From contig ML978125.1 in NCBI GenBank assembly GCA_010015805.1, positions 1,178,001-1,242,000 of the forward strand: a stretch of 64,000 nucleotides of DNA, written 5' to 3'. Each line of letters begins with the position of its first letter. Positions within the stretch are counted from its first letter, which is position 1. The notes beneath the pieces were generated by a model, which saw only the letters and a list, made by a program, of their open reading frames with translations, made no database searches and had not been told where the DNA came from. The stretch comes from Rhizodiscina lignyota (Eukaryota; Ascomycota; Dothideomycetes; Aulographales; Rhizodiscinaceae). Positions 38,608 through 50,221 of this stretch are shown here, piece after piece. The position numbers and the translations under genes were made by a program.

Positions 38608-40040
38608 AACGAAGATCTCTAGGAAACTGTCCCTGGAATCCAACTGTTTCATAAAGCGGATTGCTTCGCACTTTATACTTACCCATAAGTTTGACCCTGT
38701 TGCGTCTTCACGGCCTATCCAATCTCGTAATGATATGATTTGTTTGCTGACCCTCCATCTGGCCGCCTTAAGAATACTGACTAACATGATGAGACCTCGG
38801 GTTCGGATAGGGTCATGAAGACGACGTTGAAATAAAGTTAAAGAACGAGAAACAGTCCGCCCTTCGGTCACATCCTCATCGGTTGTACAAGGTCTCGACC
38901 ATTCCATAGGCTGCGCTTTCAAGACATTGATAGTCCCGACAGCTGCCGTGCCTGCTTGGCTTTGGGGATCATCATATTCTTGCCTTGGCAAGGAATTGAA
39001 AGAGACGAGCTCCGCGGAGACTTCTTGAAGTGACGCGAGTTAGCGCGACAAGGACGACGCAGGGGTTAGGCATGAAAGGTGTCGGTTCGATTTCAATTGG
39101 TCATCTCGGCCCATGGCAATACATAGCTCTGGGACTTGTCAGTAAGCTCGGAGAATTAGGTCTCGCGAGTAGCGGAATTATGTATATACTCAGCTAGTTC
39201 AGTCGAGATAATAGCGTGAATTTGGAGAGGGAAAGAAAGCTGTTCGGGGATGATCCGCAGCCTCGAGCTCGGAAATTCGATCCCATTCAGGGGTCGGACG
39301 AATTTAAGAGGCAGGGCAGGGCTACAGCGCATGTTCTACATAGCGCATCCTTCGAAACTCTCATATAAAGGAATCGAACATTTTCAGGTTCTTCAAATAC
39401 TGTTTGAGCACTAACTCGCGATATGGCTGTTATCAGTCAGTTGGTGACATACAGGACGAGAGCGACTGCGAGCGAACAGTCTGCGGGGCTACGCTATTAA
39501 AGTTGCACCAGGCACTTCTAAGAGGCTTCTTTAAATCTGTGAGGGTTACACTTGAGGTCAGTAGGCAGTAGCTTCCATAGCCTGCCTTAAAAGATTTACT
39601 TCTTGTTGTCACAGAAAAGGGACGCCGTTACGGGCTCGCTCGTTCACTGAAAACCAGCTCTTTTGTAACTCTCATGGTCCCTCCCTTCCCATCAGCGTTG
39701 CCTTAGTGCCGATTTTTCGTATGGCTAGGGAGCTATGGAGGATCAGTTCTCAAGGTTACCAAATGGATCTGTAGTTTCCTTTTGTCCTCTTCACAGATTA
39801 CGCCGTAATGGAGCCGCAAACGCAAGGACTCTTATATACCCCAACCCTTGGATGACGTTGATTTCGAGTGTGTTCCCCTGAAGGGGTGGTTCAAAGCAGC
39901 GTATGAAATTTTACGGAAGCAGGGGTGAGTCCTCAGATCCATACGATAGCTCCGCGCTGAAATTCTAGAAGGGCGAGCCTGCCACTTGGCAGGATTTTGG
40001 TTTTATTCTCGATGAGCCAACCCCGGAAGCAGCAAACTTC
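38608..40040. other. Intergenic with a MITE
   Basis: No gene is supported. It contains the MITE at 39450-39667. A minus-strand frame continues from 38607 to 38991 upstream of the epoxide-hydrolase-like gene, but its residues look like leader sequence. Confidence 0.45.
39450..39667. mobile_element. Mariner-type MITE, copy 2
   Basis: A 218-bp copy from TACAGGACGAGAGCGACTGC to CCAGCTCTTTTGTA, colinear with the 10.46-kb copy along its length (GCACTTCTAAGAGGCTTC and CAGAAAAGGGACGCCGTTA inside). The left inverted repeat is more decayed than the right. Confidence 0.65.
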
Positions 40041-41956
40041 GTGTTTCCAGAAAACACTGATGACGACGAAGGAGAAGACTCCTCTCACGTAATCGTGCCT
40101 AATCCCCCGTCGGCGACCACACGCACGGCACATTCAACAACCCACAGTACGACTCTGCCCTTCGCACATACGTCAAAAATGCCATCCAACTTGATCCCGA
40201 CTCCGTCGAAAGCCTCAGCCTTGCCCATGCTAGAGTTTTCGAGAATGAAGCAAATATGGCCGGATACATCTACCTCGGCACAGACGTTTGTCGCAGCATC
40301 TGGCGCAAAAGGGGCGCTACGGGCAATGGTACTTCCGAAGTGGTCTGGCAGATAGTGCCAACGGAGGAGTTATCCAATCTTCACCGAATTCGAGTTATTG
40401 GCTCGACCAACTTCACGGACCGCCCAGCCCAGCGATTCATTGCTTGCCTTCATGCACTGAATACGGTCTCCAGCACTGTTGAACGTATCGATTTTGAGAG
40501 GGTCGTCGGCATCAATCGAAAGCCTGTCTCAGAATCCCCGTGGAGAGAGACATTCCCACTGCTCCAGCACTTAGCCTTTTATCAGTGCCCGGACTTCGGC
40601 CTCGATGAATTCTTCGTTCTGGGAGTGGTTTCCAAAGTCAAAGAGCTGGAAGGTACTCATAACCGTTGACTATGACTTGCTCAACTTGTCCGCCGTCAAG
40701 ATGTGGTCTGGATATGCTTTCCAGAATGGTGCAATGTTCACCATGTTGTAACGGTTGTCAAGCTGGATTGTAGAACTGCCACAATTTCTGGAAAAGGATT
40801 GTGTCTTCTCCTGACATCTCTTACAAATCATGGATGAACCTCGACGACGGCATCCCGGGCCCAGCTCCACTCCTCTTTCCCGGCTGAATCTAATCACTCG
40901 GTAAGACTAGCACGAAGTACGAAGGAGCTAGTTTCTCGTGAGCGTCAGAGATCTGCAACGGGGTCCATTTCCGGCGATGACGAGAAGCAAATCTTCCAAG
41001 GCAGGCCTTGCAAGCTTCTCCCTGGCAAACCCGAATGTAAATCCACCAATACGCGGAAGCTTCTTAGAAGTGCAGTGTGCTGAAGGCAACTGTACAGTAG
41101 TGGCCACGTATATTGTTTGTTCGCTGGACACTAGCTCCTTCGTACACAAACTCTGATGATCAGAACTCTGCTAATGTATGTCGTGTTTCTAGATCAATAA
41201 TACTGGACTGGCTTCGCAAAAGGGATCAAGCGATCTGTGATCATGGCGCACTTTCAGGTCCAGGCCCCCCAGACGCCGCCATCGATGCCGACACTGCCTT
41301 TGGACGCTTGCTTAAGGACGTCGAAGCAAAGAATACAGGATTCGTGAAAGAATAGAAACCTGGCCTCATTCTATTGGTGTAATGGTCGTGAAGACACAAT
41401 CCTCGGATACGGTGTAGGCGGGAATACACGCCTCAACGTACAGTCTCGCGAAGGGCCCTCTCCCGTTTCAATGACCATCCCGGCTGCGAACTCCTCAGTG
41501 CCCGAGAGATTTGCCTAGCATGCAACAAATACACACTATGCCGAATGCCCTTTCACGGACAGGATGGTCCCTTGGGTAAACCAAAATGGTGGAGCAGTCT
41601 GGACCATGATTGATATACTGGGGATCTGCATTGAAACTGCCTTTAAAGAGGGGCATCTAACCCAGACTCCCTTCCGATGCCTCGATGCTTGTAAGGAGGA
41701 TCGCAATTTCGGTGCTTTTGTTGACTTCATCAGCGATCCATATGATCCTACACGGATCTGTTGTCTACCCGCAGATTTATCCTACAGTAGGAAGAGTGAC
41801 AAATATCTGCTTCGGCTTCTGGAAAGGGCGAGATACGATATGAGGCGGTGCCGAAGCGATGCGGAGGCTCAGTCAGCTACCTCCTTGAGACGGCACCGGT
41901 CAACTCCTGATACTATTCCGGTTCGCAATCGGCAATTTCTAATAATCACTCCCTGA
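40041..41956 (+). pseudogene. Decayed gene of unknown function, split by a MITE
   Basis: Stretches of plausible protein lie in changing frames: 40256-40669 (MAGYIYLGTDVCRSIWRKRG, then SNLHRIRVIGSTNFTDRPAQ), 41196-41355 (DWLRKRDQAICDHGALSGPG) and 41564-41956 (MVPWVNQNGGAVWTMIDILG, then CCLPADLSYSRKSDKYLLRL). The middle is occupied by a 229-bp MITE. I do not recognise the family and cannot prove the pieces were one gene. The frame changes, stops and transposon suggest decay. Confidence 0.4.
40917..41145. mobile_element. Mariner-type MITE, copy 3 (best preserved)
   Basis: The 229-bp element has perfect 16-bp inverted ends, GTACGAAGGAGCTAGT and ACTAGCTCCTTCGTAC, or TA plus 13-14 bp if the outer TA is the target duplication. 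It lies in opposite orientation to the 10.46-kb copy. The interior has no coding capacity. This copy defines the family ends. Confidence 0.85.
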
Positions 41957-42748
41957 GGTTCTTGATTTGCTGCAGTTGCGTTGTGGAGAACGGGAAGAGA
42001 GCATCTTCACGAGTTTGGACAATGCTCCAATTCGTATGCGTGATGGTGGTGTTGGTCAGATTCAAGCTTGTGGGGCTATTTCGGTGGAAAATTGGCCCTT
42101 GTGAAGCAATTCGGCTCGCAGTTTGTTGATCGATCGATAATCGCCGCCCATCGTGAGGCTCGGCTATGTCGTGCTTTCCTCAATCACGGCCTAGATAGGG
42201 CGGACGGGGCTGGATTCAAGTAGTTCTCTGCCCTAGCATGTCAAATTTAGGGCGCGCTACCAAAGTTAGTGCTTAAAAGGCAGCTGGTGCCTGAACATGT
42301 CGATTCCACGCCTGCTGCCATCTGTTCTCCGTGGAGCTGCAACGCGAGGTCGGCGATTAGTGACAAATGAGTCAGCAGGCACGTTTTGGCTCCGTGACGA
42401 AATATTCTTTCCAATGTGACCAATCACAGCGCGCCGCCCGGTGTACCTTTCCCTTCTTGAGTATGGGGTTAGACGAGCGCAACCATTGATGCCATCGACG
42501 AGGTGCTGCGACTCCAAACTTCACTCCTACAACAAACTAGGCCCCAATCTCGCAAATTGCCTCTCTCAGCCTCGACGCTTCAATTCCTGCCGCAATTGTT
42601 GCAACGTAGCTCGCCCTCGGAGCTCTTCGACTCACCGACTGTTGTCTATCACCGAGGTCGGCTCGAGCTATAGTCAAAACTAGGTTGGAACTGGGTTGCA
42701 ACTATTTCTACAAGTGCGAATACAAATAGGCTTGAAGCGCGTCCTGAA
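41957..42748. promoter_or_regulatory. Upstream region of the Ada-like gene
   Basis: No gene is supported. A minus-strand open frame at 42266-42517 has no recognisable pattern. The region should hold the promoter of the Ada-like gene at 42749. Confidence 0.4.
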
Positions 42749-43747
42749 ATGAAGAGACAAACCCGTCATTCTCCTTCACCCGACATGTCTTATGAAACTT
42801 CAACTGCACGCTGGGTCGCCGTGTCGACCCGCGACAAGGCGGCTGATGGCCTCTTCGTTTATGCTGTGAAAAGCACGGGAATATACTGCCGTCCAACCTG
42901 CGCCGCCCGCCTTGCTCGACGCGCCAATGTGGACTTCTACCGCACACCTGCTGAGGCCCAAGCTGCTGGATTCAGGCCTTGCAAAAGATGCAAGCCTGAA
43001 GCCATTGAAAGAGAAGATCCGCAAGAGGAGACGGTCAAGAGAGCATGCGATGTCATTGCGAGGGTTGCAAGAGAAGGAGGCGTGAAAGGGGAGAGCTCCA
43101 GGATGGGCGCTCAAGGCAGAGAAGGAAAGGGCCTGGGTCTGAAAGAGCTTGCCGAGCAGGTGGGCAAGACGCCAAGGTACCTGCACAAGATATTCAAAGA
43201 CAGGATGGGGGTCACGCCAAAGCAGTATGCGGAGCAGATGCGCGAGATGTACTATCCATCCACAACAAGCTCGGGCACGGCGGTTACGGCAGCAGGTTCA
43301 GGCGCGCTGACCGGAATCCCTACGGCCATGACCACGGGCATGGCCACGGGAATGACCAGCGGCATGGCCAGCGGCATAACCACCCCCTTCGATTTCGACA
43401 ATTTCGAGTTTGGCGTCGATCTGGAATTGAGTCCAGAGTTCGAATTGGAGTTGGCGCGGGAATTCGAGCGTAGCGGCTCAGACAGGATGAGTGATGGTGG
43501 TGGCATGAGTCCAGAAGGATCTTTGGGTCTACCACTAACGCCGGCCAATACACAGTTCGAGAACTTTCCGCCAATGCTTAACGGAGAGTCCCACGACAAG
43601 CCGACAGCGCACTTGACGCCGCAAGAATTAGAAGAATTCTCGATAACGCAGGATGTGGATGAGTTTCTGAGGCTTGTTAGGCCGTTGAAGGAGCTGGATT
43701 GGGTTGTCTTTGATGAGTTTGGAAATTTTGGAGTCCGCTCGATTTGA
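42749..43747 (+). CDS. Ada metal-binding / AraC-type HTH protein
   Basis: A single exon encodes 332 aa. Residues 20-85 are the Ada metal-binding domain: RWVAVSTRDKAADGLFVYAV, then GIYCRPTCAARL and FRPCKRCKPE. Cys47, Cys51, Cys78 and Cys81 match the four zinc cysteines; Cys47 corresponds to the Ada residue that takes a methyl group from phosphotriesters. Residues 125-165 (GLGLKELAEQVGKTPRYLHK, then IFKDRMGVTPKQYAEQMR) are an AraC-type helix-turn-helix. The rest is low-complexity (repeated TGMATGMTSGMASG) and acidic. The O6-methylguanine methyltransferase domain of bacterial Ada is absent. It may be a DNA-methylation-damage-responsive regulator. Met13 (MSYETSTARW) is an alternative start. Confidence 0.85.
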   Translation: MKRQTRHSPSPDMSYETSTARWVAVSTRDKAADGLFVYAVKSTGIYCRPTCAARLARRANVDFYRTPAEAQAAGFRPCKRCKPEAIEREDPQEETVKRACDVIARVAREGGVKGESSRMGAQGREGKGLGLKELAEQVGKTPRYLHKIFKDRMGVTPKQYAEQMREMYYPSTTSSGTAVTAAGSGALTGIPTAMTTGMATGMTSGMASGITTPFDFDNFEFGVDLELSPEFELELAREFERSGSDRMSDGGGMSPEGSLGLPLTPANTQFENFPPMLNGESHDKPTAHLTPQELEEFSITQDVDEFLRLVRPLKELDWVVFDEFGNFGVRSI

Positions 43748-43997
43748 TGGTAGCAAGGGTGTTTGCGGTCTGGAGTTGTTCGTCTGATAGGATGTTGAAT
43801 TCAAGTCTTGTAGGCGTCTAAACCAGCCTCGTCTTGGTGTCTGTTCCCGTAGAAGCAAGTACATGATTTGTCGTACTATTCTTGATCTCCTCGTTACTTC
43901 AGTATCGCGTTTTCCCAATATGGACAGTAAAGTGCACCTAATCGTTCTCTCAATATTCATGACTCGTCAAAGAAATCGTTACCGAAGCATATTGCAT

Positions 43998-45236
43998 TCA
44001 GTAGATCAATGGTCGTTGCAAACCGTCAAGGAATCTTCCGAACCATGTCCTTTGGGGCCTAGACTTTGTCCATGGCAGACCAATCTTGTGCATCTCCACA
44101 GCCAATTGGAGGATGTAATCGATGCTAAAAAGTGACACGGTCAGTTTCGCTATGCATCACCCTGTAAACCGTAGTCAACACATACCTCTCACACTGCGTC
44201 TTTGCCTTATGCACATTATCGCCCCATACGTAACTGGCCTAGTCAGCCCTTCACTAGCTCGAAAGAGAAAAATAATTCTTACATGCCGTGCCTCCTTACA
44301 AGGATAGCATAAGCATCGGGGTATTTTTCCATCGCTTCCTCCAGACTGTCCGTAAGGTCCTCCTCGCTGAAAACAGCTATCGCGTCAGCCTCATCATCTT
44401 ACGTCCGAAAGAAAATGACGGAAGGCAACTTACTGCGCTGTGTTCTCGATGATTGGGATCCGCAGGCGATCGTAATATCCCAAGTTGCCAGACTTTCCTC
44501 TGCCCTTCGGGATACCTTTGATCTGCTCAATCTGCTCGATCTCGAAGCACGCCTGGGGGCCGAGCTCGCGCTCTACAAGCAGTGTAACAAGCACCGCCCA
44601 TTGCGAATGAGTGTGGATGCAGCAACCTGCGCCTCGGTCGAATGCTGCGAGGAAGAGTGGGGTGCATGCAGATGGCTTCAGGAACTGGACCAGAACAGTG
44701 AGAATTGAGTAGAGCAGGGAGGAGTTGACTAATGGAAGGGGTGCCATCTCCAAAAGGGGCAGCGATCATGTGTATAAGACATGGATACATAGATTTCGGA
44801 AATGCTCGAAATGGAAACCATGAAGAGGCATAGGAGAGTTCGACCAACATTCGGCTTCCTCAAATACTCTCTTTTCTGTGCACACATCACAAACATGTCC
44901 TTCGGATCCATAAGCTCTTTCTGAACGCCTGATGGCGCAATGAAAATGTGATCATTGTTCCGAATGCTCGTGCCTCCGCCAGTACCAGTAACCTGTCCGA
45001 TCCCCGTCTGTGTCAGCATTACGATACCGAAGATGAATGCGGCAAGAAATAGGTCGAGCAGGCAAGAGATGACACATTGGGATGAAGACAGGATGGAAGA
45101 GGAAACTGAAATGACTAACCCATCCTAATGTGTAGAACTTGCGGCACAGCTCACAAATCAGGTTTGCAGGGTGGTTGGGATCAGGGGATTGGATGAGATG
45201 CTCGTGTGGAGAGTCTGGAGGAGTGAGCTCGGCCAT
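43998..45236 (-). CDS. MDE1: Methylthioribulose-1-phosphate dehydratase
   Basis: Six exons (45236-45120, 44992-44849, 44684-44434, 44366-44283, 44233-44186, 44124-43998) join to 256 aa. The product shows [20 protein letters not shown], continuing [20 protein letters not shown], then [20 protein letters not shown], the metal-binding [10 protein letters not shown] and [18 protein letters not shown], ending with [20 protein letters not shown]. His-Thr-His plus the later RRHG histidine form the class II aldolase-type zinc site. The enzyme dehydrates methylthioribulose-1-phosphate in the methionine salvage pathway. A glutamate in the tail [12 protein letters not shown] region fits the family. All introns are GT-AG; the third must use the downstream acceptor to give ENTAHEEDL. 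Confidence 0.93.
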
Positions 45237-45686
45237 GATCAATTATATGTATCACCAGACCGACGGATCTACTTAGTGATTGATACAGTACGTTGGCTTA
45301 GGCGCGAATTTTGGGTTTTGGCGTCCTGTCGAAAAATTTGGATTCACCGCACGAACTGACCAATCGGAGGCCTCCCACACTCCACTCGGCGGCATGGTGC
45401 AATTCCTGCGGCCGCATTTTGGTGCCGTTGAGGAATAACCCTTTTCGAACAGCCCGGGTCGAAAGGATTTCGATTTTAATCCTGCGAACTGGAAGGTTTC
45501 TTCATCTTCTAATGGACGCAATTGGCTAAGAAATTGTGTCTAATTGTATGTTGCATATCGCACACCCAACTACGAACATCCAGATCGCAATATATTTAAC
45601 AAAATCTTTCAATCAGTGGTATCAAATTAATGTGGTCGTAAGAGATGGTTCGAGAAAGCACCCGTGTGTTTGACGCATCTATCCTC

Positions 45687-46369
45687 TCACTGAGTGGGGT
45701 TCTGCCCGTCCTTCTTCTTGTCCACACGCAGGACTTGCTTTACCTTGTCGCCCAATGTCTCTTTGTTCGGATCCTGGCTGTGTCCGCCATACTTTTCAAT
45801 GTGCTCGTTACCCGCTCCGCCGCGCTGCACGGGAGGTCAGCTCATAGTCTCAACTGATCATGTCTTGGCGGGACGTACGCCAGTGTGGTAATTCTCATGG
45901 CCCTCTCTCAGTGAAGTTTCGGGAATGAAATCCTTCGATTTCTCCTGCTTGGCTCCCGGATTCAGCCTGGGTGACTCCATATTGCCGACTCCACCACGCT
46001 GAACATGGCGTTAGTTTTAGCTCATTGGAACAACTGATTGTGATGCATACGCCAGTGGAGTATTCTGGTCTTGGGCTATCGCCTACAACCCCCTCGCGGA
46101 CAATGCCAGCATCGACATATCTGGTTTTCTCGTTAGCCAATTGCAGCGATACAAGGTGTGACGCGTGAACAGTGCTCGTCTGGAGAGCACGGGCAGTAAT
46201 GGGACTCGAGCAAAAAGCTGTACGGCCATAAAAAGCAATTCAAAAGACTCACGTATTGGAATCGGGTCCAATATTGCCAGCGCCTGAACTGTTATTAACG
46301 TTGGTTCCAGCAACATAGTGCGCGTCAGTACAAACCTCCTCGTCCGGTGGAGTGGATACCGTCAGACAT
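45687..46369 (-). CDS. DUF3602 glycine-rich STGRGG protein
   Basis: Five exons are needed. The start MSDGIHSTGRGG joins AGNIGPDSNT, then YVDAGIVREGVVGDSPRPEY STG, then RGGVGNMESPRLN and, in the last exon, RGGAGNEHIEKYGGHSQDPN to the stop at 45687. The repeated S/HTGRGGxGN blocks, each broken by an intron in the RGG, are characteristic of DUF3602 proteins, small disordered phosphoproteins related to yeast Par32. Par32 helps regulate ammonium transport under TORC1. That role is only transferred by family. The regular position of introns inside RGG repeats is a noticeable feature. Confidence 0.78.
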
Positions 46370-47056
46370 TTTGACTTATTTGATGCTCAATGCTGCTGAA
46401 CAAGGTCTACAACGAAATATGAAGGATCGTAAATTCTGTTTGGGCGCGTGAACAATTAAATTGACCTCGCGTGAGCTGGCCGAGGCGCGTATGACGCAAC
46501 CGCATTGCAAAACCTTCGCGGGATGGGCTCGGCAACGACAAATAAGCGTCTGTCATGACGAGTCTTCGAGCTTCTTGGCTTTGCGCGACTATTCAATGGC
46601 ATCGTTGCAAATCTTGATCGAGGGCTGGAACCTTGGCTGTTCGAGTCTTGGATCTTATACTTTGTGGTCCCACCGTCGTATGCAGGTGAAACTAAGACGA
46701 TGATAGCCTACATGGCTTTCGGAGTAAAGCCCCATAGATCAGGAGTAGCCTGGGGCGAAATGCTAAGCTGTTGATAAGGAACTCGATTCTGATTCGCCGA
46801 TCGACGTATTTCATGTAAGTATTCGAAGAAATTCAGTAATATCGATGTAATGATTGCCCAAACCTCCGGTAATATTCTAGGGAGCATGTGGGGGAAGCTG
46901 CTGCATTTGCAGGAGTGGTGAGCCTAGGAAGCCCTGCTCATATAGTTTACATAGGTGTGCGTTGTGCTAGCAGCCAAGCGAATCCAAGCCATATAAATCA
47001 TCATGAAACCCAAACTCATTATAGACATCAAAAGTGTTCTCGTCTACTTATCTCCT
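46370..47056. other. Intergenic, nothing seen
   Basis: This interval lies between the 5' end of the DUF3602 gene and the 3' end of the phosphate carrier gene (both minus). The open frame at 46461-46703 has no recognisable pattern. Confidence 0.4.
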
Positions 47057-48375
47057 TTATGCCTTGAGCACTGCCTTCTCTTCCGGTGGAGCAGCCCCGC
47101 CGGTAGTTGGGAGACCCTGGAATCACAGTTAGCACGTAGAAAGCGTAGATGCAGACACAAACGTACCATGAAGATCTTGAAGTAGTCGTAGATCATCCAT
47201 TGCAGACCCGTAAGCGTACCAATCATGACAATTCTCACTGGGAGACCGTTCCAGAGACCCGGGAATCCGATTCTTTTATAGATGCGGCTCATGGCACCAC
47301 CGAAAGACTCTCCAGCCTGGCGTTCAGCGTTGAGTTTTGAGACCATGACATCAGCAGGGTGGGAGACGATCGCGCAGGCAATACCAGCAATGTAACCAGC
47401 GGTGAAGGAGACTGCCGTTTGGGCACCCTTGCTGTAATCGCTCTTGCTGCCAGGGAGACGATGGTAGATCATCTCAACGACGGTTTCGAACGAGGCGAAT
47501 TTCATCATGGTGTACGGAATCTGTCTGCCCCAGAGAGGATACAAGCCCTTGTAGAGACCGGCAACGCCTTCGGCAGAGGTGATTTTGTTGAAGCCGTTCA
47601 AAGTTCCAGTTGCGAAAGGTGGAATGGTCGTCTGCATGCGTACCTTTATGGCTTCAAATGGGCAGAGGGCAATATCAGCAAAGAATTCAGCAGAGGCAGA
47701 ACCGGCGAGATAGATCCAGGTCTTATATCGGGTGGCGCCATCAGGTCCAGCAAGGTCAGAGTAGAATTTCTTGAAGAACTCATATCCACCGTATTTGAAG
47801 GCACCTTGAGCCTAGTGAATGTCAGCACTTGCCCTTGGATCGGCCGCAAATAGAGACGCACAGAGTAACCCCAGAACGTTGGACCCCAACCAGTGAAGAC
47901 TCCACGGAATCCCTCTGCGCGACCGATCTTACCCCAAGCTTCGAAGTTGCCCTTGTACATATTGGTATCGACCTGGCGACGACATTTTACTAGATCGAGC
48001 GGCGTAACAGCGGTATGCGTGAGGCCCTGTTGTCGTGAGCAACTGCTTCCAACGTCTCCGAACTTATAGGTTATTGCTCACGCAAGCCATAAGACCACCG
48101 AAAGTGCAGGCAGCATAGTACTTCAAGCTGTAGAGTTCAATCTTGCCGGTCGCAGCTTGGGCGCTTGCGCTCGCCTTTTCGAACTTCTCAACTGCAACGT
48201 CGCCAACCTGGGCTGCCTTGTTCTTCACATCGTCGGTCGTACTCCACACCGAGTAGAGATCTTGACGAGCAAGGTAGGGCGACGGCCTCGGAGCAACTGG
48301 CCTACGAGCGGCGAATGGGGAGGACGTACCAAACACATCCTTAAGGGTGGCTTGATTGGGGAAGAAGGAAGTCAT
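47057..48375 (-). CDS. Mitochondrial phosphate carrier
   Basis: Four exons encode an about 386-aa protein of the mitochondrial carrier family. Start [20 protein letters not shown] is followed by an N-terminal extension and the first repeat ([20 protein letters not shown], then [12 protein letters not shown], the PxDxxKxR signature). The second repeat contains [13 protein letters not shown] and the third [11 protein letters not shown]. The N-terminal [15 protein letters not shown] segment and [13 protein letters not shown] are typical of phosphate carriers (Mir1/Pic2). It imports inorganic phosphate for ATP synthesis across the inner membrane. The last exon adds [19 protein letters not shown]. 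Introns follow ATGGCTTGC, GGTTACTCT and ATCTTCATG. Confidence 0.92.
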
Positions 48376-49168
48376 CCTGTTGTTCCATTGAGTGAGCTTT
48401 GTGAAGCTTATCGGGTCATGGGTAGCGGTACCTTCCTGTTCGTCTGACTTTGCCGAATGAAAGACTTCAATGAGAATGGGTGCTGCAGGGAAGTGCAGGC
48501 ACCAGCTTCACGTCAATTGAAGAATTGCTCCACGAGCGGGTGTGAACGTTGAGGTTGGCAGAAAGTTGTTGTCCAACCTCTCGAAGTGGAGATGCGCACG
48601 GCTGGGGTTTCAAGAGCGCGGCTCGGGATGACGTCTTAACTCCGAAGCGTCAAGCGCGCCTTTCGATCCACACCAAATAATACAATTGGATTCAATGGAT
48701 AGGAAATCTGAAACGGATGGAGAAATGAGATGCGTAATTGAATCCAGGCTATCTTTTGGTCTTTCAAAGTGACTTTCGCGGGTCTGAGGAAGCACCTGTG
48801 AAAGCTCCGGCAGAGTTCGGGACCGACAAAACAAAGGATTGGAAAGCCTCCACTGGGAGAAGTACAAAAATGCTGCAATGTATATGTGGCTTCCTCCTAA
48901 AGTCAGTAACTGGGTAAGATGCCTCGCAATTGGAACTGCAGCTTTGAGAAGCCCATCTCAGCACCAGAATCATACTTAGTCTACCCTGTGCGCGTTTGCG
49001 TCATTACAGCGCTTAGAGAGTTGATGACATTCTGAATAGCCATTGATTCTAAAGCTTGAATGTACCCATTGGTATTCCCAAATATGTACAGGTGGGATAT
49101 CTAGCTTCCGGTATGCTAGTGTCGTTCTGTAGCTTTCCCTAACGCAATGAAAATTAGGAGATATGCGT
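48376..49168. other. Intergenic, nothing seen
   Basis: This stretch between the phosphate carrier start and the NUXM stop contains the carrier promoter. Minus-strand open frames around 48610-48973 have no recognisable pattern. Confidence 0.4.
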
Positions 49169-49858
49169 CTACTTCGACCCCTTCTCCTGCTGCTGTAATC
49201 TCCCCAGTTTCGCTTCCTCCTCTTCACGGTTTTGGTTCTCGTAATGTGCTATGACCTTGTCAAGGTTTATGTATGCGCCGGCCCAGACGTTGTGAGCTGA
49301 TCCAGAGTTAAATTGCCTGTGCAGAGGAATGTTAGCTCAAAATGTCCAGACAGTTTCCAACAGCCTCAAATAAATGCAGATGCTGCAGGCACAGTAGCAG
49401 CCAGACAGCTTCCTGGATGTTGTCCACATACTCTGGTGATCTCAGCTCATGTCGCTGGCTCGGTTCCGAGTTCAAAAACAGATTGCGGTCAGCTGCCGCC
49501 CGCTGCACCGCCTCCAGATGGATATTGTTCCTCCGCGCCCACTCTTCGCTCCAGTCATAACTGATCATTCGTGTCACCCAGGGGTCTTTCGACGTCGCAA
49601 AATCATGGATGAGGAAGATGAGAGGAATGCAGGTCACTCCAATGTAGAAACCGCGCTAGGAAGTTTCGTCAGCTGTCATAGGATGAATGAGGGAGCCTTT
49701 TAGCGTACTCCTAAAGACTCATTGGAGTCTGATGAGCCATGAGATGCGTGAGGTTGGGCGTGTCCGCTGTCGTGTGATTCGAATCGCCGCTGCTGGCTTC
49801 GGAGGAGTGATCGAGAGGTTCGGACTGAGGCTTGAGTGCCTCTCCTGAGCGCTTGCAT
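49169..49858 (-). CDS. Complex I accessory subunit NUXM (17.8-kDa type)
   Basis: Three exons (49858-49709, 49655-49432, 49316-49169) give 173 aa. A basic presequence (MQALRRGTQASVRTSRSLLR SQQRRFESHD) is followed by ESLGRGFYIGVTCIPLIFLI, one TM. The matrix/IMS part has YDWSEEWARRNNIHLEAVQR and DRNLFLNSEPSQRHELRSPE, and ends SGSAHNVWAGAYINLDKVIA HYENQ. The ERN-x-LH, DRNLF and AG-xxNLD-VIAHY blocks match the Neurospora NUXM family as I know it. It is an accessory subunit of NADH:ubiquinone oxidoreductase in the inner membrane. The start at 49858 and the first splice were chosen because they restore the ESLGRGFY junction. Confidence 0.8.
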
Positions 49859-50221
49859 GTCGGTAGCGCACTCAATGGCTCTCGTCTACGTGTAGAAGCA
49901 ATGCCGAATCAGGACGACAGTTCCAAGTGCTGCTCCAGCTGTTAGAGGAGCAAGATGCCAAGCATTATCGGAACGAGAATGGCCGAATCCGACACACTGC
50001 TCTCAGTCACGTGATGATAATCAGAATACTTCTTAGGTAGGCACAGACATGGATGAATTTATTGGATCTAGTATTTAAAAGTTACATAAGAAGACATTAC
50101 AGACGCCGTATACTAATGATCGTTACATCGTTGAAAGCTCGTGAAACGCCGCTGCCCAATTCAGATGAATTGCATTTACATTAGAACAAGCAATCCTTCT
50201 GCTGGGCATCCCTCGACACTT
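49859..50221. other. Intergenic, nothing seen
   Basis: A 363-bp gap between the start of NUXM and the stop of the kelch gene. No gene is seen; it should hold the NUXM promoter. Confidence 0.4.
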
